Assembly (NCBI GenBank): GCA_964358895.1
Contig: CAYHPR010000001.1
Span: 1-64,000 of the forward strand
Direction of reading: 5' to 3'
Source of the DNA: CAYHPR01 sp964358895
Lineage (GTDB): Archaea > Micrarchaeota > Micrarchaeia > CABMEP01
Length of the DNA stretch: 64,000 bases
Position 1 is the first letter of the stretch; each line of letters starts with the position of its first letter. Shown here in pieces: positions 8,799 through 15,195 of the stretch. The notes under the pieces were generated by a model. The model was not told the origin of the DNA. It worked only from the letters and a program-made list of their open reading frames with translations, and searched no databases. The position numbers were made by a program, and so were the translations under genes.

Positions 8799-8987
8799 AT
8801 GGGAAAGACTGTTGACGGACTCGTTTGGCTAGGAAGGATAGCAGTAAGTATAGCTGTAACCGTGATTATAGCAAATGGCCTCAAGAATAACCCTCGTTTT
8901 GGAGACCCTATGGCCGCCTGGGCTGGCGGAATCGTGGCAGGAGTCCTTTGTTTTGCAATGCTTTACATCATTGCAGGTAAAAAATAA
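8799..8987 (+). CDS. Small two-helix membrane protein, unknown
   Basis: 62 residues with two hydrophobic helices, about residues 9-26 and 40-58, separated by a polar turn (NNPRFGDPM), and a basic GKK end. An AT-rich TATA-like stretch (TATTATAGTATAATA) lies about 10-25 bases upstream, suggesting a leaderless transcript starting near the ATG. No family is recognised. The alternating Gly/Ala-rich helices would fit a small membrane accessory protein, but that is inference. Confidence 0.6.
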   Translation: MGKTVDGLVWLGRIAVSIAVTVIIANGLKNNPRFGDPMAAWAGGIVAGVLCFAMLYIIAGKK

Positions 8988-9045
8988 GCCTTCAGCCTAT
9001 CGGAAAGATGGAAAGGCATTTAATCTTTAATCAGCTATCAGTTCT

Positions 9046-10035
9046 ATGGGGCGTCTAAAGAAGTTTCTTTACAATGCTACATTGTATACGACAGTGCTTG
9101 CATCGCTAGCATTAACAAACAAACATGTAAGAAACACATCTAAAGTTTTAGTAGAGAGTAGTATAACACAAGTAAAAACACAAAAATTTGAATACAAAAA
9201 TGGTGAGGCTACTCTTTCTGCTTACCTTTTTTATCCTACATATTCTTTTCCAGTTAATTTGTTTAAACATAAACCAACAAATGGATTTCCATTATTAGTT
9301 GGGATTGTCGGAAGCGGCGGTTTCCATTCAGATTATATAAAATATGCTAGATTTATTACTGGATTTGGATACGCAGTCGTTATACCTTCCTACAGAAGTT
9401 TGGAGCAGGCTGGAACGGATAAGCTGTTTTTAGCAAAACAAGCAAGCGATGTAGAGATTGGTATCAACCTGATAAAAGAAAAGAGTGAAGTAATAGACTC
9501 CTCAAAGATAGTTTTGATGGGAGGCAGCTTAGGAGCAGCTATTGCAATAGAATTACTAACAAATGGAGTTAAAGCAAAAGATGCTATCCTGTTCAATCCA
9601 CCTTGCAGACTCAAAATAATTTATGATAACGCAATGTTTTCTGATGACCAAGTTCTTAGACATGCTGTAGCAACTATTGAAAAAGATCTAAACCTGGATA
9701 AACTATCAGTTAAAGAAAAAACTGAGTTGTTAAATAGCTTGTCTCTTCTACCTAAAGTTTCTAAAATAAATATAAACGGTTGCGTATATATAATTCAGGG
9801 AGAAACAGATGACATAGTACCTGCTAAAGAGGCTGAAGCTCTACATGAAGAACTTATTAAACTAGGAAAAAATGCAAGGCTGATAAGAACACCCGGAAGT
9901 GGCGCTCATTTTGTTTATAAATTTCAAAAATTTACTGTAAAAAAAGTCTCGACTGAACTACGCTCTTACGTGAACGAAGTTTTTGAACCAATAAGATTAA
10001 TATCAGAAACTATGCAAATTTTAGAACAAAAATAA
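9046..10035 (+). CDS. Alpha/beta hydrolase, probably membrane-anchored
   Basis: 329 residues with the alpha/beta-hydrolase plan. Oxyanion-hole GSGGF lies at 89-93, nucleophile elbow GGSLGAA with S161, acid in GETDD (D255 or D256) and H288 in GAHFV. These agree with the dienelactone-hydrolase/acyl-peptidase-like group. Residues about 8-24 form a weak hydrophobic N-terminal segment that may anchor it outside the membrane. The substrate cannot be told from sequence. It is convergent with, and three bases from, the helicase gene at 10039. Confidence 0.8.
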   Translation: MGRLKKFLYNATLYTTVLASLALTNKHVRNTSKVLVESSITQVKTQKFEYKNGEATLSAYLFYPTYSFPVNLFKHKPTNGFPLLVGIVGSGGFHSDYIKYARFITGFGYAVVIPSYRSLEQAGTDKLFLAKQASDVEIGINLIKEKSEVIDSSKIVLMGGSLGAAIAIELLTNGVKAKDAILFNPPCRLKIIYDNAMFSDDQVLRHAVATIEKDLNLDKLSVKEKTELLNSLSLLPKVSKININGCVYIIQGETDDIVPAKEAEALHEELIKLGKNARLIRTPGSGAHFVYKFQKFTVKKVSTELRSYVNEVFEPIRLISETMQILEQK

Positions 10036-10038
10036 AAC

Positions 10039-11487
10039 TCACTTGAGATAATCGGTAATGGTTGGCTGTTCTTTCTTCTTTCTCTTTATCTTTCCTGACT
10101 TAATACCTTTAATTATTTTGTGCATTGTTTTCTCACGTGCAGCTGCAACCCATCTGAATGTCTCGTCACGAGTACCTTTGGCAAGTAGAACAATTACTTT
10201 ACCTTCTTTAGTTCTACCGACACGGCCTCTTCGCTGGATAGATCGGATTTCGGATGGAACAGGTTCAAAGAAGATAGCTACATCAACGGCAGGAATATGA
10301 ATTCCTTCTTCTCCGATGCTGCTTGCAACAAGAATATTGAACTTATCAGCAGCAAATTCTTCTAGTGTTTCTTTCTGCAAGTTCCGGGTTCCTTCTTTTT
10401 TACCAAGGAAACTCTTTGCATAAAAATTATTTTCTGTTAGCACTTTAACGATATGATTTACCTGGTCACGATATTGTGCAAAAATAATAACCTTCTTGCC
10501 AGCCAGTTCTGGTTCTTTAAGTTTAGATAAAAGAACCCCCATTTTGGGATGTTCCAGTTTCTTCTCTTGAATTAGTTTCTGGACCTTAAGGATGCGCCAG
10601 TCTACGTTTTTTTTCCTTTCCTTCAACCGCTCTACGAATTGATCGAATGCATAAGGTCCTTCTGTCTCAAGAAGTTCATTACCGTGGAATGCATTATAGA
10701 AAACTGAGAAGTGGCCAAGAGCTGCGAAATATTTATTTTGGATTAATGAGTGATAGATTTGAGAGAGCCGTCCTCGAGAGAGCTTGGTTGTCACTTGAAT
10801 ATTAAGAGAGCTAAGCGTCTTTGCTTTTTCTTCCATCAGCTGATTCATCAAATTGATTGCTTCTTTCAGTTCAGGTGACAAATCTACATAAACCCATTCT
10901 ACGTCAAGAGGCTGAATATATTGTTTAACATCTTTCTGAGTATCTGTACGGATTTCTACGTTATCTATGAATAGTGAATCCATTATCTGCTGAATTCTAT
11001 CTGCTTTGCCGCCAGGGGACGCCGTAAGACCAATTATCAACAGTCCGTTTTCCTTCGCATGTTTTGCAACATGAGTATATGCATACTTACCTACAGCTCT
11101 GTGGCACTCATCAATTACTATGCAACCAAAACCTGAGAACAACGCAGGTTGTTCATTTAGATCATTGTTGATTGTCTGAGGAGTGGCTATAATGACTTTT
11201 ATTTTCTTATCAGCATATAGATGAAGTCTGTCATTAGGGTGCATTTCACCAGTTATGACGGTAGGTTCGATGTTGAGATACTCTCTGATCTTTTTATCAT
11301 GCTGGTCAACTAAAGGTCTTGTCGGTGCAAGAAACATGCATTTTTTGTCATTTTTCAAAAAATATTCTATAACAAGTGCCCCGATAAGCGTCTTTCCGAG
11401 ACCCGTTGGTAAGATTACTAACGTATTCCCTTTCTTTATGATGTGATCTGCAATCTTCTGTTGATACTCTCTTGCTGTTACTTCCAT
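10039..11487 (-). CDS. hef: Hef/FANCM-type DNA helicase without nuclease domain
   Basis: Superfamily 2 helicase that processes stalled forks and branched DNA. Visible motifs: GLGKT (29-33), DECH (126-129), GLTASPGG (153-160), and late in the protein QRRGRVGR (motif VI). The region between them matches the helical insert of archaeal Hef and eukaryotic FANCM/Mph1. At 482 residues it lacks the ERCC4 nuclease half of full-length Hef. The last residues, QPTITDYL (474-481), resemble a PCNA-interacting (PIP) box. It is divergent from the histone gene, and TATTTAAAATA near 11506-11517 may serve both promoters. Confidence 0.88.
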   Translation of the reverse strand: MEVTAREYQQKIADHIIKKGNTLVILPTGLGKTLIGALVIEYFLKNDKKCMFLAPTRPLVDQHDKKIREYLNIEPTVITGEMHPNDRLHLYADKKIKVIIATPQTINNDLNEQPALFSGFGCIVIDECHRAVGKYAYTHVAKHAKENGLLIIGLTASPGGKADRIQQIMDSLFIDNVEIRTDTQKDVKQYIQPLDVEWVYVDLSPELKEAINLMNQLMEEKAKTLSSLNIQVTTKLSRGRLSQIYHSLIQNKYFAALGHFSVFYNAFHGNELLETEGPYAFDQFVERLKERKKNVDWRILKVQKLIQEKKLEHPKMGVLLSKLKEPELAGKKVIIFAQYRDQVNHIVKVLTENNFYAKSFLGKKEGTRNLQKETLEEFAADKFNILVASSIGEEGIHIPAVDVAIFFEPVPSEIRSIQRRGRVGRTKEGKVIVLLAKGTRDETFRWVAAAREKTMHKIIKGIKSGKIKRKKKEQPTITDYLK

Positions 11488-11568
11488 TAAGAAATTTACG
11501 AAAGCTATTTAAAATAATCTTAACAGAGTTTAATGTTAGTTCAGTGTAATAGATTTTGTGGGATAAAA

Positions 11569-11766
11569 ATGGCAACTCTTCCTATAGCTGCAGTTGAAAG
11601 ACTGATCAGATCCGTCGGTGCAGGCCGCGTAAGTAAAGATGCAGCTGAAGCATTAGCAGCTATTCTTGAACAAAAGGGAGGGCAAATTGCAACTAAAGCA
11701 GTCAAACTTGCAAGACATGCTGGAAGAAAAACAGTTACCGGCGATGACATAAAACTTGCAGACTAG
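11569..11766 (+). CDS. Archaeal histone
   Basis: 65-residue single histone fold that dimerises and wraps DNA. The family N-terminus MATLPIAAVERLIR, the loop GAGRVSKDAAEAL and the C-terminal RKTVTGDDIKLA are all present. An upstream in-frame ATG at 11533 would add 12 residues (including two Cys) foreign to the family, so ATG 11569 is chosen. The promoter TATTTAAAATA lies about 55-60 bases upstream, giving a short leader of about 30 bases. It is divergent from the hef-like helicase gene. Confidence 0.93.
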   Translation: MATLPIAAVERLIRSVGAGRVSKDAAEALAAILEQKGGQIATKAVKLARHAGRKTVTGDDIKLAD

Positions 11767-11813
11767 GATAGCTAGATATAAAGGAATATAAAGTTCTTCG
11801 CACTTATTTTTTT

Positions 11814-12773
11814 ATGGCAGTTGTTAAAGAAAAAAAAGCAGAAAAACAGTTCGAACAAATGGAACCGAAAGTTGGAAAAAGTATTAGCAACAAAGAGAAC
11901 TATATCGCGATTATAAAAAAAGCGGAAGAATTGGATCCTTTAAACACTTCTTTGGCACTTTCTGAATTTAATAGAAAAACGAAAAATCTAAAACTCACAG
12001 CAGACCTAGCGACGGTTCTTTTAGAGCACCAAAAAAATCCAAACACCCTTAGAGGATATAGTGAAACCATACTCAGATTAAATAAAGAAAATGCAGAAGA
12101 TTTTATAAAAACTCATGAAGAAGTTTTGTCCGTCCTAAAAAAGGAACACGGGATAGAAAATTTTGGAAGACATCCCTGGAAAGTTCTAAAACAGATGTAT
12201 GAGGATATAGATAAGAAGCCGGAGAAGCCGCTTGCTCTATTGATATTTGCCAATTTTGATAACAATGGAGTTTTTTATCGAAGCGCCAAAGTTGTTGAAG
12301 AACTATCAAAACATTACGAGGTTAAAATAACCGAAGTAAAAACTGACAAAGAGATGGAAGAACAGATCAAGAAGATCTCAGGAAAATACGGTAAAGCGGA
12401 TTTTGTAATGATAACGGGACACGGACAATCAGATAGGATTAAACTCTCAGATATTGAAAGTAGAGATCCAGTCGCAGGCTTTTTTGATATTGGAGACATC
12501 AATGTGATTAATGCGATTGCTTCTGCGACAAACAAAAATGCGAAAGTGTTCTTGAATTCCTGTTCCACTGCTGAAGGAGGTACTCAGTCAATTGCGTCGG
12601 CAATACATAAAACCGCGGGAGTTGAAGTTCACGCACCTCCGGAACCGGCAAGAATAGACTCAATAAAATTTGAATTAAATAAAGAAGGAATTGTTGTAAA
12701 TGTTAACTATCTAAAAGAGGAAGGAGAGCCTGTCAAAGAAATAATCTACAAAAAAACAAGTAATACCTTATAA
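11814..12773 (+). CDS. Caspase-like (clan CD) cysteine peptidase candidate
   Basis: 319 residues, unassigned to a named family. The second half looks like a caspase/CHAT-type hemoglobinase fold. Strand LALLIFANFDNN (140-151) leads to ITGHGQSD with H203, then VFLNSCSTAEGG with C250 followed by a helix (SIASAIHK). His after a hydrophobic strand in HG, and Cys after a strand in a small-residue context, is the clan CD catalytic dyad pattern. Residues 1-135 are charged and helical, possibly a partner-binding or pro-domain. ATATAAAG about 25 bases upstream suggests a leaderless message. Target and biological role are unknown. It is convergent with the next gene, with a 6-base overlap. Confidence 0.6.
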   Translation: MAVVKEKKAEKQFEQMEPKVGKSISNKENYIAIIKKAEELDPLNTSLALSEFNRKTKNLKLTADLATVLLEHQKNPNTLRGYSETILRLNKENAEDFIKTHEEVLSVLKKEHGIENFGRHPWKVLKQMYEDIDKKPEKPLALLIFANFDNNGVFYRSAKVVEELSKHYEVKITEVKTDKEMEEQIKKISGKYGKADFVMITGHGQSDRIKLSDIESRDPVAGFFDIGDINVINAIASATNKNAKVFLNSCSTAEGGTQSIASAIHKTAGVEVHAPPEPARIDSIKFELNKEGIVVNVNYLKEEGEPVKEIIYKKTSNTL

Positions 12774-13175
12774 CCTCATCAACGCATATAGGAGTATTAC
12801 GTCAAGAATTCCGAATGCAATAAGCATCAGATTTGCTGCTGAACCAAATATTAATGCGGCAGGTACACCTTCAAGAACCAATAGTTCCATTATAAATACA
12901 GAAATAACTGTCAGTGCCTTTGAAACGAATAATCCGAATTCGAAAACCGCGTAACTACCGACAAAAACAGTTATTATCCATAAAAAAATCGAAAGAGGTT
13001 GGAATTCAGTAAACCATAATCCGAACGAAGATGCCAGGATTAATAGTAAAAGTGCAACAATTCTTGTCTTAAGCCCTTTCTGAACTTCCTCATGTGAAGG
13101 AAGTTTTCTACCTGATCTAATTGACGGTTTGATTGGTTTTGGATGTCCACTAAATCCACCATACTTTCGCGCCAT
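12768..13175 (-). CDS. Membrane protein with basic N-terminus, unknown
   Basis: 135 residues. A cytoplasmic-looking basic stretch (residues 1-37, containing GGFSGHPKPIKP) is followed by four hydrophobic segments at about 38-55, 62-80, 84-103 and 106-130. I do not recognise the family. Its 3' end overlaps the convergent caspase-like gene by 6 bases. It lies 19 bases downstream of the aEF1-beta gene on the same strand, so the two may share a transcript. Confidence 0.7.
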   Translation of the reverse strand: MARKYGGFSGHPKPIKPSIRSGRKLPSHEEVQKGLKTRIVALLLLILASSFGLWFTEFQPLSIFLWIITVFVGSYAVFEFGLFVSKALTVISVFIMELLVLEGVPAALIFGSAANLMLIAFGILDVILLYALMRL

Positions 13176-13194
13176 AACAAAACACCGTTATCGA

Positions 13195-13443
13195 TCAAGC
13201 AACTAATGAGACGTCTTCAATCTGAACTTGACTGACTCCTTTTATGCTCTTAAGCTTCTCTTCGATGTCGCCACCTTCCTTGTCAGAAACAACAACCATT
13301 ACTTTGAGGGCTTTTGCTCCGAAGCCTATATCCTCAATTCTTGCATCAACAAGGCGCATAGACTGTGAAATGCTTGCCTTTATTTCATTAAGCTTGGATG
13401 CGTCTTCCGCAAAGATCTTAGCTACTACAGTTACATTTGCCAT
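13195..13443 (-). CDS. ef1b: Translation elongation factor 1-beta (aEF1B)
   Basis: Guanine-nucleotide exchange factor that regenerates EF1A-GTP. It is 82 residues, typical of the small archaeal form, with the ferredoxin-like fold signature IEDIGFGAKALKVMVVVSD (residues 36-54) and the end IKGVSQVQIEDVS. A TATA-like TTTTTATTAC lies about 23 bases upstream on the minus strand, so the message is probably leaderless. In other archaea a small zinc-ribbon gene usually sits in the same operon; here the candidate homolog (13538) is divergent instead. Confidence 0.9.
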   Translation of the reverse strand: MANVTVVAKIFAEDASKLNEIKASISQSMRLVDARIEDIGFGAKALKVMVVVSDKEGGDIEEKLKSIKGVSQVQIEDVSLVA

Positions 13444-13537
13444 AAGTTAATTTACAGAAAGTAATAAAAAGCTGTTACGGTATGGTATAGTTATCTGAAT
13501 TCTGATTCTATTCAGCAATATCAGACTAGGTGTAATT

Positions 13538-13684
13538 ATGAAGATATGTATAAGCTGCGGAAAACAAGCAAAACAATATACGGAATTTGAAGATCCAAAA
13601 GATGCAGAAAAAATAGTCAGATGCTTCCATTGTAAAAAGATGGCAATCGAATACAAAACTGCATGTGGATTTATGGGCCCGTAA
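13538..13684 (+). CDS. Small zinc-ribbon protein (COG2888/HVO_2753-like)
   Basis: 48 residues from ATG 13538 to TAA 13684. C4-x2-C7 and C29-x2-C32 are visible, and the end TACGFMGP resembles the PKCGFxGP end of the archaeal zinc-ribbon protein that neighbours aEF1-beta genes. One Cys of the last pair is lost (YKTACG instead of CPKCG), so only one complete four-Cys site can be formed. AGGTG 5 bases before the ATG is a good ribosome binding site. The assignment rests on the motif order and on the neighbouring aEF1-beta gene. Confidence 0.65.
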   Translation: MKICISCGKQAKQYTEFEDPKDAEKIVRCFHCKKMAIEYKTACGFMGP

Positions 13685-13695
13685 ACATCTGATTT

Positions 13696-14403
13696 TTAAT
13701 CAAAATTTATTTTAACTTGCTTTGTTTTGAATTTTAATTTTCTTAACATATTCTTTGTTGTCGCCCATTCAGACCTCAGATATTTGCTAAGTGTCGGAGT
13801 CTCTATGTATTTTTCAAGACAAGCGATGGTATTGGCATCATGGCTGTAACCTGTCCCAAAATCGCATCGCAGTTCTTTCTTTATCTTCTCAATCTCTGCG
13901 TCTCTAACTGTCTTTGCAATCACACTGGCAGCACTGCAAATAGGAAAGAGAACGTCGGCTTTATGAGAAGAATGCAGTTTTCCTTCGACTTTTACTGAAG
14001 AAGAAAGATAAGATTTGATCCTATGCGAAAACTTGAGTGCGTCTGGATCTGGTGAATCAAGGTATATGGTTTCGATCTTTTCCAATTTTTTTGGATCTAT
14101 CTCCTTAATCAGATCAGCAAGTTTCATTGCTTCAATTGCATTGAGGCTGATTCTCTGTTTCATTAGTGTATTCAGTTCTTTTGCAGTAATCTTTGCAACA
14201 TGTACTTCACACATCTGCCTTATTTCAGGAGCTAGCTCCTCTCTTCGTTCAGGCTTCAGAAGTTTTGAATCACGAACTCCAATTTTCTTAAGATCTGATT
14301 CTATATCTTTTGGACAGATTGCAAGACACATCACTAATGGACCGATGACTGGCCCACGACCGGCTTCATCGGCTCCTGCAACAAACGTAGTAGTTGAGGA
14401 CAT
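13696..14403 (-). CDS. rnhB: Ribonuclease HII
   Basis: Cleaves RNA in RNA-DNA hybrids, removing primers and misincorporated ribonucleotides. Active-site acids are visible: D12-E13 in GADEAGRGPVIGP, D116 in IYLDSPD and D150 in HKAD. The family motif SAASVIAKTVRD (157-168) follows. Length 235 is normal for the archaeal enzyme. It is divergent from nrdR with a 54-base shared promoter that contains a TATA box and an NrdR-box-like sequence, so primer removal and dNTP supply may be co-regulated; this last point is inference. Confidence 0.93.
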   Translation of the reverse strand: MSSTTTFVAGADEAGRGPVIGPLVMCLAICPKDIESDLKKIGVRDSKLLKPERREELAPEIRQMCEVHVAKITAKELNTLMKQRISLNAIEAMKLADLIKEIDPKKLEKIETIYLDSPDPDALKFSHRIKSYLSSSVKVEGKLHSSHKADVLFPICSAASVIAKTVRDAEIEKIKKELRCDFGTGYSHDANTIACLEKYIETPTLSKYLRSEWATTKNMLRKLKFKTKQVKINFD

Positions 14404-14434
14404 ACCAGTATATAGTAGATATTATAAAATAAAC
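14403..14434. promoter_or_regulatory. Divergent rnhB/nrdR promoter with NrdR-box-like site
   Basis: GTATATAGTAG at 14408-14418 is identical to 11 bases of the box-like site before nrdJ (15100-15110). ATTATAAAATAAA (14421-14433) is a TATA box about 30 bases before the nrdR ATG. The box lies next to it, as expected for NrdR autoregulation. Confidence 0.5.
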
Positions 14435-14457
14435 CACGACAACAGATCTAAGATAGT

Positions 14458-14910
14458 ATGAAATGCCCTTATTGCTCTCATAAAGAAACCGACGTAATCG
14501 ATTCAAGGGATACTGAGGATCTTACGTCTATACGCAGGAGAAGGGAGTGTCCAAACTGTGAAAAAAGGTTTACTACTTATGAAAAAATGGAAGATCTTGG
14601 AATGATTATTATCAAAAAAGACGGAAGGCATGAAAAGTTTGACAAACAGAAACTGATAAAGGGATTGATGAGAGCCTGTGAAAAAAGACCAGTTAGTTTT
14701 GAACAGATAGAAGAAACTGCGGATGAAATCGAGAGAGAATTGAGGAAAAGGGATGAAAAAGAAATCAGAAGTAGCATAATTGGAGAGTTTGTAATGAAAA
14801 AATTGAAGAAACTGGATAAAGTTGCATATATCAGATTTGCGTCGGTGTATCGTGAATTCAAAGATGTTTCTGACTTCAAAAAAGAGCTTCAATCGTTGCT
14901 TAAAAAATAG
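14458..14910 (+). CDS. nrdR: Ribonucleotide reductase repressor NrdR
   Basis: Senses ATP/dATP and represses ribonucleotide reductase genes. It is 150 residues, the normal length. An N-terminal zinc ribbon uses C3, C6, C31 and C34, with the family segment DSRDTEDLTSIRRRRECPNC split across 15-34. An ATP-cone domain follows at about 49-139 (KKDGRHEKFDKQKL; FASVYREFKD). It sits directly upstream of, and on the same strand as, nrdJ, and matching box-like sites occur before both genes. NrdR is chiefly bacterial, so this may be a transferred regulatory unit. Confidence 0.95.
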   Translation: MKCPYCSHKETDVIDSRDTEDLTSIRRRRECPNCEKRFTTYEKMEDLGMIIIKKDGRHEKFDKQKLIKGLMRACEKRPVSFEQIEETADEIERELRKRDEKEIRSSIIGEFVMKKLKKLDKVAYIRFASVYREFKDVSDFKKELQSLLKK

Positions 14911-15051
14911 AATTTTTATTGCAAATAAAAGTTCTGATAGCTAAATTTTCTTTGATAAGATAAATAGAAACACAAACCAACAGATTTAGAAAATAGGATC
15001 TAGTTTATGAAAATTTTGACTTAATTTAAACTTATTTCTGGTTTTATTTTC

Positions 15052-15070
15052 AACAGTTTTCAAAACTGTT
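15052..15070. promoter_or_regulatory. Perfect 19-bp palindrome upstream of nrdJ TATA
   Basis: AACAGTTTT-C-AAAACTGTT, two perfect 9-base arms around a single C at 15061, lying 18 bases before the TATA box. It is operator-like. Its centre is about 41 bp from the centre of the NrdR-like box, near four helical turns. Confidence 0.5.
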
Positions 15071-15087
15071 CGAGGTTAAACGTAACC

Positions 15088-15144
15088 TTTATAAACACTG
15101 TATATAGTAGTACTAGCCGTTGCAAACCACAATTGGTTGTGGTT
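15088..15144 (+). promoter_or_regulatory. nrdJ promoter: TATA, NrdR box and downstream inverted repeat
   Basis: TTTATAAAC (15088-15096) is the TATA box, putting the start site near 15118. ACACTGTATATAGTAG (15095-15110) matches the AT-rich palindromic NrdR box and overlaps the space between TATA and start site. A second palindrome, AACCACAA-TTGG-TTGTGGTT (15125-15144), is centred 32 bp further on, about three turns, the usual spacing of tandem NrdR boxes. The remaining stretch 14911-15050 shows no gene. Confidence 0.55.
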
Positions 15145-15195
15145 ATTCGACATTTGTAGATATTTGGGCACAGGACCAGAGTTTGAGGTGTGAGC

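Noticed and set aside
8690..8884. Minus-strand 64-codon frame before and across the 8799 gene
   Set aside because: It overlaps the promoter and half of the better-supported membrane gene, and shows no sensible ribosome binding site.
11533..11568. Longer histone start at ATG 11533
   Set aside because: It would add a Cys-containing N-terminus unknown in histones, and it lies at about the expected transcription start.
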